This document shows, piece after piece, positions 24,801-36,296 of a DNA stretch of 64,000 bases (its first letter is position 1; the number at the start of each line of letters is the position of its first letter). Made by a program: the position numbers and the translations under genes. The notes under the pieces were generated by a model. The model saw only the letters and a program-made list of their open reading frames with translations, was not told the DNA's origin and did no database searches. The DNA is from Lepus europaeus (lineage: Eukaryota > Chordata > Mammalia > Lagomorpha > Leporidae): NCBI RefSeq assembly GCF_033115175.1, contig NC_084845.1, positions 870,501 to 934,500 on the forward strand, in the 5' to 3' direction.

Positions 24801-26122
24801 GTAGCCGCAGAATGCCACTCTTCCCCAAACAACTGTTAGAGCAGCTATCATCCCACAAGAAGCCTAATTGGGAGTGTTGATCAAATTGGACACTGTGTAC
24901 ATCCCTATCTTGGTTACATAATCAGAATTCTCCTATTTCTTTAAGACTGCAATATGAACTTACATTAGGGCATTTCTATGTGTTTTACATGAACAGCACT
25001 TTTTAGTATATAAACTTTATAGAATAATGTAATAAAGGGTAAAACAAGAATTTCTGTTTACATTTATTTTAAAGTGTTCTTTAAATAGTTTTAGTGTAAC
25101 TTGCTAGTTCATATTTTTTAGCCCGTTGATGGTTTTCATAGTTTAATTTTAGTAACTCAGAAATAGGGGATTAGAATGCAATGATGTGTTAAGTGCATTG
25201 TGTAACACTGGCACTCATCCACAATGGCCCTATCACAGGACGCTAAGGCACTGTCTATTTAGAGTTTTTATTAACACTTTCAATATTATGTTGTCACTAT
25301 ACTGGAACAGCACTAGTTTGGAACATTCATTGTTCTGGTATTATGGTTCTTTTTATCATTCTTCATGTTTTTCAGGGTTTAGGATATTGTAAAGTGTTTT
25401 AAATATATTTTCATGCTAACTCATCTTGAGCTATTTGGACACAACTGACTATTACTTTTATTTTATTTCAGTGTCGTTAATTCTGTACAAACAAAATCAC
25501 TTAATATATTTTTTTCTTCATAGTATCTTTATTTTAATTTTCATGAACTTTCATTCTGGGTAGATTCTAATGTTTCAAATATTGGCTGTGGTAGTGGTGA
25601 TTGTGCATTTGAGCCGAAATGAAACAAAACAAATCTTTGGCATCACCAATCTAATATAGAACTGAACTGATTGGATGATTCAATGTTGTCATAATGAATT
25701 CTTCTACCACTATGCTCTGATAAGTCAAGTCACCAATATTGTAATTTGAATTTCTAGTTTTTCATAGAATTACAAGACCGCCTAATGGAATAACTGATAA
25801 TTAACAAAGATGGATTTGATGAAAGCACTATGTAGAAGAATATTGTAACACAAATGGGCAAGAAATTGATATGTATAGAGAAACAAGGTAAATATGAATG
25901 AAAAATATTAGAAAAAAACAAACAAACTTACACACAGGACAATATATACACAACATTCATCTTCAGAAAATGCAAAGAATATATATTTGTATACAGCTTT
26001 TCTGAATGGGAAAAAAATTCTTAGTTGCTGATACAGAACCTAAATTTCCTTGATGAAATCCACTATCGGCATTTCTTTACAGGATTGACCTGCTCTGTGT
26101 GAAACTACTGTCCTGCTGACTG

Positions 26123-26679
26123 ATCCTTCCCAGGGCTCTGACAATGGGAATCATCTTTGCCTCTCACACAGGAGTCAGGCTCCTAGCAAACATGCTGCTC
26201 CTTCTTTGGTATGGTCTCATTTCCTGCACTGGATGGATGACAAAGCACATGGATTGGATTCTCCATAACCTAATTTTAGACAATTGTTTGGTCTTTCTCT
26301 GGAATGGATTTCTCAGACAATGGCCACTTTTGGGCTGGAGTATTTTATGGATGGTTTGGGGTGCTAACTAGTTTTGTGTGTTCATAGAGTGACCAGACGG
26401 TGCTCCCCTGAGACTGCAGTCACTCACAACATCGTGATCCTAGTGAGCACCTTTTTCTCTTTTTATGTACCATCTTCCTTCTTTCCCTTCTATACATCCC
26501 TCTTTGATAAAGCGAGTTGGTGGCTGATGAACATCACTGCCCTTATGGCTTCAAGTTTCCCATCATGGTCCCTTTCTGATGATCAACAAAGACCCCATGT
26601 CTCTAGACTATGCTATGCAGCAGCACAAAAATCAATGATATCTATAAATGAATCAGAGCATGAAAATGTGCAATGCTGA
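26123..26679 (+). pseudogene. V1R pseudogene, unit 3
   Basis: Sister of the unit 1 pseudogene, carrying the same one-base loss before TM3 and the same 396-bp deletion joining HRVTRR to CSPE, so both defects predate the duplication of units 1+2. It differs in having lost the start codon (ATC at 26123, where unit 1 has ATG). It does not have unit 1's second one-base loss. In the ancestral frame the TM3 Lys codon reads TAA. The last part (SFYVPSSFFPFY, SWWLMNITALMASSFPS) reads on to a stop at 26677-26679. The acceptor TTTCTTTACAG is retained. Not functional as a receptor. Confidence 0.93.
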
Positions 26680-27164
26680 ATCCGTCCATGTAAAATCTCG
26701 TCCTTCTCTATCTTTAAGTGTTACTGGCTAAGTAACTTGTGGACAGAAACAGAAGCATAATGGACAGAGCTTGATCATTGACTTACTTTTAATTTAGCAA
26801 ACAGCCAGGCATGAAACAAGGGAGGATTCCTCACTCTACTTTGCAGAGCAGAATTGGGTATTTTTTTTTGAACTGGGTATTTTCATCTTAGTCATTGTCC
26901 TCACATGTCCTTTCTGCCTTATGAGTCCACTTAAATCTCTCATCTATAATTTTCCATTCCTGAAATCTTTATTAAGACATTGTGATAACAGAGTTTACTC
27001 CCAGGTATACTTAATTGAAGAAATACATGAAATGAACTCGTGAAGATAGGTCCCCTCCCTTTACTCCGATCCTTCTTGGGGCTAAAAAAAAGACTTTGGG
27101 AATCCATATCTGACACGGATTCCTCTTCAAGTTCATTGGAAGAATCTTTCGGCATTTAGGACCA

Positions 27165-27600
27165 AACAAGATGCTACTGACAATGGCAAAAGCATGTGTT
27201 GTAAGTGTGGTGCCCTTAGATAAATTCCAAACATGATTTAACAAATCTAGCTAGAATAGGAATTGGAGAAATCTTTGGTGGGAAGAATGCTGTCTTTGTG
27301 TCTCAAAGGACAAATCTGCCACAGCCAACTGGAAAAACCAAGAGGGAAAATAAGCAAAGCATCTCAGGGTGTCACTCTGAGCCATCCTTGCAGACAGGGT
27401 CTTTCTAAATGAGGCTGTGCACAGCAGATTCCACTGTGACTGAAGAGCATACAGCTCAGAAAGGTTCCTTTGGACAAAGCAGAGCAGAACAGGTTGCAAC
27501 AGAAGGCTGGAACATTTTCTCTGCTTATAAGGAGATAATGGGAGAATAGTGTTCATTTGAATTCCTGGAGTCTCAGTGGTAACCAGAAATAAGTAAATAT
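27165..27600 (+). pseudogene. RPS7: RPS7 processed-pseudogene relic, unit 3
   Basis: Copy of the unit 1 relic: GGTGGGAAGAATGCTG, CCAACTGGAAAAACCAAGAG, GTCTTTCTAAATGAGGC, GGACAAAGCAGAGCAGAAC, then GTTCATTTGAATTCC. Frameshifts and stops throughout. Confidence 0.72.
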
Positions 27601-27980
27601 AATATCATTTGCATTTTCAAAGATGTACAAAATGTTAATATCGCTTAAAGCTATTATTGGGAACTAGTTTATGTATCCAGAGATAGATGAGGCAAGCATA
27701 ATGAAAGGAAGGCATGTTGTAACACATGAAAAAGACAAGGTGAGAAAGACAGATGAGATAAGGGCATTAAGGTGTAGGGAGTGAGAGAAGGAACCCAAGC
27801 ACAGGGCCAGGTTGTGTTTCTAGCCAACCTGAGGGTTTTGTCTCTCGTTTCTGATTACACTGAACTTCTCAGAACTATGCACAGTTGCAGCCTTGAGGAA
27901 TGATGAAAATGAGGGGCACGATTGAAGAGAACTGCCAGCATGTTAGTCATGAGTCAGGACAAAGTCAGCAAACTGCTATT

Positions 27981-28309
27981 GAGGGATGGCATTGTGTTGC
28001 TGCTGATAAGTTCTTCCCTGGGACTCTGGCATCCCATACAGAGGCACCAGTTCGAGTCTGGTCTCCTCTGCTTCCAATCCAGCTTCCTGTCAAAGTGCCT
28101 AAGAAAGCACAAGATGGCCCAAGAACTTGGTTCCCTGACACCACGTGGGAGACCTGGATGGGGTTCCAGGACCTGGATCATGCTGTCTTGCTGCAGCCAT
28201 AGCTGCCATGTGCAAAGTAAAGCAGCAGATGGAAGTTCCCTTTGTGTCTGAGTCTCTCCCTCTCTCTGTTATTCTGCCTTTCAAATAAATAAATGATTTA
28301 AAGAAAAAA
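27981..28309 (+). mobile_element. Old C-SINE shared by the units (unit 3)
   Basis: Counterpart of 8231-8560, with the same insertion point and the same tail (CTCTCTCTGTTATTCTGCC, then AAATAAATAAATG). Confidence 0.85.
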
Positions 28310-30413
28310 TGCAGAAACCTTCATTCAGTGTTTCAATAAACCTATGTTAAGTACAGTGGGCCTGTCTTATCAAGGATTTAGGAACCTTCCCCAATCCAAG
28401 TTCCTAGGTGGAAATCAACAGCAAATTTGGTTTTGTTTTGTTTTTAAAAGCCTTTCAAAGGATAGCTACATTAACTGCTTTCTGTATCCTCCCCTTAATT
28501 GGACCAGAGTTACATCAGCTCCTACACAAACTGCTATCTTTTCATAAGAGATTGAGCATCTTTTATTATGGCTATTGTCCTTTTTGATACCTTTTCTGAT
28601 ACTTGCACAATAATATCTTATAGCAATTGATTTTAATATTATACAATTTAAGTAATAATATGCATAGAATAAAGTAACAAGCTATGTAGAAAGAATCAAT
28701 TTTCAAACGGGTATATAGACTAAAGGTTTGGTATTATTCTCTGAAGGACTGTGGAATCGATCTGAGCAGGATTTGATTTTTATAATATATCTGGCTATCT
28801 AATGATTTCGGTTATCCTGCTTACAGTTTGTTGAGCAATGGATTTTGTTGAAGTAGCAAGTTTCTTCCCTGTGCTCAGCATATTTGTCATCTGTTCATAT
28901 CTTTCCACTTCCAAGTTCTTTCCTTTTCACTTCTGTGAACTTTAATCAATTGTATGATAGAGCTTGAGAGAAATTTTTGTGTGTTTTATTTGATGGCTAA
29001 ATTATTGTCTGCATTCCGTCTCTCCCTACTCCTTCTCCTAGCAAGAGGTCACCCATTCCCAGGAACTTCTCTCCTCAGTCCTAACAGAGTATTTTACTAT
29101 GGTGGGAAAAAAAGTTTATATCATGAAATGCAATGGTAACTTTAAAACTAAAAATATTCATCCTAGACTCTTCTGCTGCCTTGAAGCTCTTTCTTAGTCT
29201 TGCAGTTGGTTCTACACTTTCCCAGTCTTCCTTCCTCCTTACCTACCAAAGGTTTATTTTCTGGTTCTTTTGTAAGATCCTATTTCTTTGTCCACATCAA
29301 GAATAAGGGCATTTCTCTGGAATCTGAGGAGTCATCGGTTAAACATTTAAGAAACCTCATCACGGAAGTACACACTCAGTGAGAGCCATCGCTTTCTTTG
29401 CCCAGATCTTCTGGCCTAAATCTCACTATTTCCTGATCTCAACCCCAAAGGAGAGAGAGTGTCAGTTTCAAAGGAACACAGCAACGCTTTCCTCAAACTG
29501 TCTCTTCTGGATGCTTGGGAGACACCTAGCAAGCACTACTAATAGTTTCTGGCAACTTGTAGAAGAAACAGAAGTTGTTCAGAGTTACTCTCAGCTCCCC
29601 AGCAGCCACTCTCATTACCGAAACAGGTGACAGGATAATCAGAGCTCTAAAGGAAGGCAAGCTGAGAGAATTCTAAATGATTGCTTCTGGGTTTGGCCGC
29701 CTCCCTGCAACACATCCTCCGTCATTTCTGGGCCATATTTCCCGGTAAAGACAAACATTTTAGGAGATCACATCACCATCCTAGAGACAGACGCTCAGAA
29801 GAAAATAACTGTGTACCAGAACTGCGAGGTTGAATCGCTGAAAACATTATACTTCTTGACAAAGGTGATACTGGAGTGCTGACATGATCTTCTGCACATA
29901 GAGATGTGATGCTTGCTAAGGCAGTTGAGAAACTCCTAGTCCACTTATCAGTCTTCCCCTTTCAGGGATGTGATCACCCATGATATTGCTGTGATGTGGA
30001 ATATGGCAATGTGAAGATCTGATGCTTTACTCTGGGAGGTAATTCTGTCATTAGAATTCCAGGATGTTTTGCAGGAATTTCGGAGTCACACCCTTGTTAT
30101 CTCAATGTCTGTGATAAGGAATCATTTTCTAATTCTCATCTCATGGGCAGCCAATAGGTAAGAAAATGGCCCTTTTCAATAGTTGAAAACTTGTTACACT
30201 GATTCTGAACCCCTGACATGATTCAAGGAGAAAGTGAATGTTTCTCTTGAGAAAACCATGGTGCTAAAAAGTATTTATTCCTCTTGAAGAAAGGAAAGCA
30301 GTTTTAAAGAGGGAAAACAATTCCATGGATACACATTTCTGATGCAAAATCATCAGATATATGATTTTAATGTGACCTGTGATACTTTCTCTGATCTCTG
30401 AGAATGTGTTTTA

Positions 30414-31351
30414 TATTTTTAAGCATGATTCATTTTTATTTAGTTTCAAATAAGCTCAATGACAAAAAAAGTATTTAAAATACCATGATCAAAGACTTGA
30501 ACAATGTGAGTGATAAGATAAACTATTATTGAATTCTATTCAAATTACAGAATATTATGAATGCACACTGACATAAATAAATGAATGAGCTAATAAGTGG
30601 GGAAGAAGAGACAAATCTCCGATTCAGAAGAAATCAAAAAACAGATATTTCACCCTGATGGAGGGGAAGCATAACTCCCTTCTCATTAGCTGTGGGCTGC
30701 ATGTACTGACCTCCTTCCAGACAGCACAGCCTGAACACCAAGGCAATAAAGTAACTCTTCTGTGGCAACACCTGACAAACACAGAACACACCTCAGCCAG
30801 GGAGGTGATCAAAGTCAGGCTCAACACTGAAAGACACCAGGCACCCCTGATAATGTGATGAAGCACTTCACCTGGACGATCTTCCTCCCCCAAACTCAGG
30901 ACCTCAGGCAGACCAAGACAGCATCAAATTCCCAGAGAGAACAGTCTACAACATGCTTTACCAACACTCCTCAAAACTGGCAAGGTCATCCAAAAGAAGG
31001 GGAGTCAGAGAAACCATCACAGGGCAGGGAGCCTAAGTAGACACAGCATTTCAGTGTGATGTTCTCTCCTGCGTGGGATCCTGGATATAAAGCACAGTTG
31101 AACAGTTGATTGCTGTGATGTGAGTAGAACTGCAGAGCACAGGGCAGGCAGAACAAAGGCACAGAAGCAAGACAAGGATGCACTGGGCCTGGTTGTCTTT
31201 TCAAACCTATGTCTCCAAGAATCTCGTTTCTCTTCCCCCGGAAATTACTCTGCTGGCGGGCTGCAAACGCCATCCCGGAGCGTGGCCGCCGAGGCGGGGC
31301 AGAGGCGGCCCTGGGCTCCCGGGCTCTGGCAGCTGGCACACGGTGCACGTC
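30414..31351 (-). mobile_element. Foreign insert, possible retrocopy of an unidentified transcript
   Basis: This 938-bp block is absent from every other unit. It is flanked by a 14-bp direct repeat GAGAATGYGTTTTA (30400-30413 and 31352-31365), present once in unit 2 (near 10606). Bases about 30520-31085 read on the + strand like the 3' UTR of an ancient mammalian L1M element (CTCCTCAAAACTGGCAAGG, GGGATCCTGGATATAAAGC). Bases about 31235-31350 are CpG-rich. On the minus strand this would be a transcript with a CpG-rich 5' end and an AATAAA near its 3' end, followed by a weak A-rich run. The 146-codon minus-strand frame spanning it crosses the insertion edge and is not a gene. It could instead be a genomic fragment inserted during repair. 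Confidence 0.55.
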
Positions 31352-32171
31352 GAGAATGCGTTTTAATCCATTCTCAAGTCTATTTATTTGCATTAGAGTT
31401 CCATAATCTAATCTATATTTGCCCATGGCATCCAGTATTCATTAATCGGTTGATTTGGTGAAGTGCTGAATTTGAGTGTGTGTACGTGTGTCTGTATGTG
31501 TGTTGCTAGGAAATAACCACGTATTTAAGTCCTGTAGGGGCTAAACCACAGAGATACATACTGGTATACATTAATAAAAAGAACAGCTTGGGAGGAAATT
31601 TGTGTTGGAAGCCAAATCCTGCATTTTAAGAAATTGGAATTAAATTACAAGTTGGCATAACTTGGGAGAAAGAGAAACTCTGACCCATTTCACTGAAATC
31701 TACATGCATGATTCAATAGTTTGAGTACATCAAATTACCTCATGTGTGGGTGGCAGTAGACTCAGCTTGGTTTGGCATAAGCATAGGTTAGTGGAGATGT
31801 AGTTATTTGGCCATGCCACTCTGAATAAGCTCTAGAATGCATTTTTTTCTTTCAACATCTCCTTTGATGAGCTCAGAGGTCCATTCTCTCCTGAGTCACT
31901 TTTAGAGCAGCCCCTGAATATTCTTGATACCATCTGACAAGATGCCTCCCAGGGCATTGTTGATCAATCAGACACTGTCCATGTCTCAATCTTGGTTAAT
32001 TTAATCAGAATTCTTCCTATTTCTTTAAGGCTGCAATAGGAACTTACATTAGGGGCTTCTTTATTTTTTCTGTGGTTATCTAAGCACAAAATTTCAACAC
32101 TAAACTTTATGGAAACTTTGATAAAGCATAAAAGCACAAGCTTTCTTGTTCACCTTTTAAAAATCAATTCT

Positions 32172-32500
32172 TGGCCGGCACCGTGGCTTAACAGGCTAAT
32201 CCTCCACCTTGCGGCACCAGCACACCGGGTTCTAGTCCCGGTTGGGGCGCCGGATTCTATCCCAGTTGCCCTTCTTCCAGGCCAGCTCTCTGCTATGGCC
32301 CAGGAAGGCAGTGGAGGATGGCCCAAGTTCTTGGGTCCTGCACCTGCATGGGAGACCAGGAGAAGCACTTGGCTCCTGGCTTCGGATCAGCGAGATGCGC
32401 TGGCCACAATGGCCATTGGAGGGTGAACCAACGGCAAAAAAGGAAGACCGTTCTCTCTGTCTCTCTCTCGCTCACTATCCACTCTGCCTGTCAAAAAAAA
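32172..32500 (+). mobile_element. C-SINE, full length (unit 4)
   Basis: Orthologue of the SINE at 11427, with head GGCCGGCACCGTGGC, the GGCCAGCTCTCTGC core and a CTCTCTCTCGCTC tail. It is flanked by AAAAATCAATTCTT and AAAAATCAATTCGT. Confidence 0.93.
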
Positions 32501-32559
32501 ATCAATTCGTTACTTTTATTACAACTTGCTAGTTCATTTTCATTCATCGTTATTCTGGG

Positions 32560-32727
32560 CCAAGCCTGTACATTGGTGCAGGGGCACGAACACTTGGGCC
32601 ATCTTCTGCTGCTTTTCCAGGCAAATTAGCAGGGAGCCAGCCTGGAAGTGGAACAGCTGGGATTTCACTAGTGCACATATGGGATGCTGGCATACAGGCA
32701 GCAGCCTTAGACAACACTAGCCCTTGA
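32560..32727 (-). mobile_element. C-SINE fragment, minus (unit 4)
   Basis: Counterpart of 11824-11985: CACTTGGGCCATCTTCTGC, then AGGGAGCCAGCCTGGAAG, then the TATGGGATGCTGGC head. Confidence 0.8.
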
Positions 32728-32805
32728 AATATATTTTCATGCTACTTGATCCTGAGCTATATGGACACAATTGGTTTTTCATACTTATTAATTTTAGTGT
32801 TACTT

Positions 32806-33480
32806 CCTCTGTCCTCAGAATCAGACCAAACCCTTCCTGGTCTGGCTGAAAAGCCAGTGAGGGCTTTTCTGACATGAAAAGCCAAGATGTTGTGGTTAAA
32901 AAAAATGTTCTACATGGAGGATCTCTGTGAGTGAGACCCCAGCAGAAAGAAGTGGTCATCAAAGAAGGATGTACTTTTCTCTAAAGGGAGAAGAGAACTT
33001 CCACTTTGCTTATGGCCTTGTCAGAATACTGATGGAGTTTGTGCATTAGAAAGGCTCTCATAGCCTAGGCAGCTCATGTCAATAGCCCCAGGTGGTCACT
33101 GACATCATACATAAGAGTGTTAATTGTTAAATTAACAACAGGGGTCACTGTGTATCAACTCCCCATGCAGGAAATCTGTCCTCGAGTTTATTTATGAGAG
33201 TTAACTGTAAAACTAGTTCTCAGTTTTTTGTGTGTGTATGCAGGTAAGTGCACATTTCAGAAATCTTTACTTAGTATAGAGTTGGTTTTCTGGGTTCAAA
33301 GTTAGTTAAAAATGAATTTAATGGAGAATTGGAGTGGGAAGGGGAGAGAGAGGAGGAGAGTGGTGGAGTATGGGTGGAAGGGTGGTTATGGTGGGTATGG
33401 TGGGAAGAACAACATATTCCTAAAATTGTACTTATGAAATTTGTATTCTTTTACAAATTAAATAATTTATTAAAAAATTA
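32806..33480 (+). mobile_element. L1 3'-UTR fragment (unit 4)
   Basis: Counterpart of 12064-12745: GATCTCTGTGAGTGAGACC, AACAACAGGGGTCACTGTG, a G-rich block near 33340-33400 and an A-rich end. Confidence 0.85.
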
Positions 33481-34103
33481 AATTTAGTGTTACTAATTAT
33501 ACTAAATTTTGAATTCATCCTCTACATTTGAAACGAAGATAATTGGATTCTATACAAATGAGATCATTTAATTTTTTCTTCATAATATTTTATATTTTAG
33601 TTGGCATGAGTTAGTCATGCTTTCAATATTTGCTTTGAATTATTTGCTGTGATAGTATCATTGTTCATTGGGGCCAATGAAAAAAGAGGGAATCTTTGGC
33701 TTCACCATTCTAAAATGCCACTGCACATATAATTAAATGTTGTGATAAATAATTACTCTGTCATAATTCTCCTATAAAAAAGGTCACCCATATTGTAACA
33801 TGAATTTCTACATTTTCAAACACCAGAATAATTGGTTACTTGGCAAAGGAACATTTAACCCAAACACTACTGTAACACAAATGGACAAGGAAATGATATA
33901 TCATGTAGGAACAAAGTGAATATGGATGAAAACTATTAGAAAAATCTGAAATAGCCATGCGAGAAGATATACACAACCACCATCCAAATGCCTCTTAAGA
34001 AAATACAAAGAATGTATTTTACTAGCAGGCTTTTTTGAGCAGAAAAAAAATGGGTGGAAGTAAGAAATGAACTTAAGCTTCCTCGATGAAATACATTAGC
34101 TCC

Positions 34104-34115
34104 ATTTCTTTCCAG
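34104..34115 (+). promoter_or_regulatory. 3' splice acceptor before V1R, unit 4
   Basis: TTTCTTTCCAG with AG at 34114-34115, 40 bp upstream of the ATG, in the same position as in units 2 and 5. Confidence 0.55.
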
Positions 34116-34155
34116 GACTTACTGGCTTTGCGTGAACTACTGCCCTGGTGACTGC

Positions 34156-35097
34156 ATGCCATCCAGGGCTCTGACCATGGGAATCATCTTTGTCTCTCAG
34201 ACAGGAGTCGGAGTCCTAGGAAACATCCTGCTCCTTCTCTGCTATGGCTTCATTTCCTGCACTGGACGAGGGATAAAACACATGGATTTGATTCTCCATA
34301 ACCTACTTGTAGCCAACTGCTTGGTTCTTCTCTCGAGAGGCATTCCTCAGACCATGGCAGCGTTGGGGCTGAAATATTTCATGGACGATTTTGGATGCAA
34401 ACTAGTTTTCTATGTTCATAGAGTGGCCAGAGGGGCATCTCTGAGTGCTACTTCTCTCTTGAGTGGCTTCCAGGCCATCACAATCAGCCTTAGCAGCCCC
34501 CAGTGGATGGAGCTCAAGGTCAAAGCCCTCAAATCCATTCGACTTTCCATCATCCTCGGCTGGACCCTTCACCTGTTGGTAAATAGTATTGTTCCTATGT
34601 ATATTACAGTGATGGGGGAGAGCAACAACCTCACAGAGAAAAAAGACTTAGGGTACTGTTCTGGTATAATTATTGACAGAAATATATCCTTACTGCATTC
34701 CATGATGTTTTCCTTCATTGACGTCTTGCATTTGGTATTAATGATTTGGGCCAGTGGCTGCATGTTGATCATTTTGTACAGACATAAGCAGAAGGTCCTA
34801 CACATTCACAGCAAAAGCCTCACTCCCAAATGCTCCCCGGAGACGAGAGCCACACACAGCATCCTGATCCTAGTGGGCACATTTTTCTGTTTCTATGCAC
34901 TGTCTTCCTTCTTTACTCTCTATATGTCCCTATTTGATAAACCCAGCTGGTGGCTGGTGAATACCTCTGCCCTTATGGGTTCATCTTTCCCCTGTCTTAG
35001 CCCCTTTGTGCTCATCAGCAGAGACCCCCGTGTCTCTAGGCTGTGGTATACCTGCGGCACAAAGATCAATGAGTTTTTTAAATGGGTCAGAGCATGA
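34156..35097 (+). CDS. Vomeronasal type-1 receptor (V1R), intact, unit 4
   Basis: Intact intronless V1R of 313 codons starting MPSRALTMGIIFVSQ at the conserved ATG. The open frame runs eight codons further upstream only through a non-standard GTG. Seven helices lie at about 8-31, 42-62, 81-107, 127-147, 184-208, 236-258 and 265-287. Key residues are Cys81 and Cys168 (disulfide pair), ECL2 sequons NLT 158-160 and NIS 176-178, TM3 HRVARGASLSATSLLSGFQA, and the TM7 motif SFPCLSPFVLIS. The first 127 residues are identical to the unit 5 receptor, with only three silent base differences. From residue 128 (TM4 and ECL2) the two proteins differ at many sites. This receptor is thus a near-twin of unit 5 in TM1-TM3 but distinct where ligand contacts are expected. 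Its ligand is unknown. Confidence 0.97.
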   Translation: MPSRALTMGIIFVSQTGVGVLGNILLLLCYGFISCTGRGIKHMDLILHNLLVANCLVLLSRGIPQTMAALGLKYFMDDFGCKLVFYVHRVARGASLSATSLLSGFQAITISLSSPQWMELKVKALKSIRLSIILGWTLHLLVNSIVPMYITVMGESNNLTEKKDLGYCSGIIIDRNISLLHSMMFSFIDVLHLVLMIWASGCMLIILYRHKQKVLHIHSKSLTPKCSPETRATHSILILVGTFFCFYALSSFFTLYMSLFDKPSWWLVNTSALMGSSFPCLSPFVLISRDPRVSRLWYTCGTKINEFFKWVRA

Positions 35098-35537
35098 AAA
35101 TCCAGAATGCTGCATACTGTCCATTTATCAGTTCACCCTTCCATATTTTATATAGCATTTACATTTGATAAATCAGTTAGTGGATAGGATCAAAACAAGA
35201 TAGACTGAGCGTGAACACAAAATTATTTCATTTAGCAGATAGCCAGGCATGGAACAAGGAGGGGCTTCTCATTTCTACTTTGCCTACATCAAATAGGAGT
35301 GTTTTTCTACAATCTTTATCCTCATGTGTCCTTAGCTCCATACAAATTCTGCTAAATCTTCCCTTGACCATTTGCTTCTTTTAAAATCCTCATCTGATAT
35401 ATTATGTTAGTAATGTCTACTTTCAGTTTTCCTTATTTGATTAAATACCTAAAATAAACTCCTAAAAATATGAGACTCCTACTTCACTCTGACTCTTTGG
35501 GGACTATAAAAAGACTGTGAATATATTTATGATACAG

Positions 35538-35774
35538 GGATTTTCACAAGTAGTACCAAAGGATGACTTCTGGGGTGGAAATGCATTACCAACTCTGCCC
35601 CAATCACTTGCTGGGACTGTCTAGACTGCCTACAGCCTCTCACAGATCTTTCTCATTTCCACACTACTTCTTGCATGTTCCAGAATCTTGTCCTTGTTAG
35701 CTGAGATTTCAAGTTCTTGCACAAGACCTGGGGTTTTTCCAAAACAGTGTTCAGCAAGAAATTACCAAGTGCAG
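35538..35774. other. Unit 4-specific flank with no recognised content
   Basis: Just after GATACAG (35532-35538) the sequence stops matching units 2 and 5. The next 237 bp have no partner in the window. I see no gene or repeat in it. It leads directly into the 5' part of the RPS7 relic. Confidence 0.5.
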
Positions 35775-36296
35775 CATGAATGCACAGATGGTGAAGCCTG
35801 GTGCCTAAAAGCCGTAGTGATCAAGTTCAGCATCTCCCAGGCGTGTATGGAACTGACATGAACTTTGACCTTAAGGCTCAGCTCAGGCAACCGTAGATCA
35901 TGGTGGTTGGAAATCGAAGTTGGTGGTGGTCGGAAAGCGATCATAATCTTTGTTCCTATTCCTCAACTGAAACCTCCAGAAAATCCAAGTCCAGCTGGTA
36001 TGTGAGCTGGGGGAAACTTCAGTGGGAAGAATATTGTCCTCATACCTCAAGGGTGAGCTCTGCCTGAGCCAACTGGGAAAACCTAGAGAAAAACAAGCAG
36101 AAGCTTCCCTGGGGCCACACTCCTTGCCCTCCTTGCAGACGCGAGCTTCCTAAGTGAAATCTCGGACCACAGGGTCCATGTGTGATTGGATGGCAGCTAG
36201 CTCATAAAATTTTCTGAACAAAGCAAGACAGAACAGTGTGCAATAAAAGGCTGAAATTTTTCTGGTGTCTGTAAGATGTTAATTTTGAATTCCCAG
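35775..36296 (+). pseudogene. RPS7: RPS7 processed-pseudogene relic, most complete copy (unit 4)
   Basis: Best evidence for the RPS7 identity. Bases 35919-35969 read VGGGRKAIIIFVPIPQL, a signature stretch of ribosomal protein S7. Upstream are relics of the N-terminal region (GTGAAGCC, AGCATCTCCCAGGC, then CTTAAGGCTCAGCTCAGG for LKAQLR). Downstream are CAGTGGGAAGAATATTGTC, GATGGCAGCTAGCTCATAA (DGSRLI), ACAAAGCAAGACAGAACA (KAQQN), TTTTTCTGGTGTCTGTAAG and GATGTTAATTTTGAATTCCC (DVNFEFP). It has no introns, so it is a retrocopy. Stops and frameshifts break it. L1-2 inserted eight codons or so before the parental stop, and the last bases (AGTTTCAG) reappear at 44227. Confidence 0.88.

Larger units (their letters stand above)
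22511..29591. repeat. V1R array unit 3
   Basis: Near-copy of unit 1 (2487-9810): upstream flank, V1R pseudogene (26123-26679), RPS7 relic (27165-27600) and old SINE (27981-28309). It lacks the SINE at 4921. The stretches 22511-26070 and 28310-29591 hold no supported gene. Confidence 0.85.

Noticed and set aside
30986..31426. 146-codon minus-strand frame over the GC-rich block
   Set aside because: It crosses the right edge of the foreign insert into unit flank, so it cannot be an ancestral gene.
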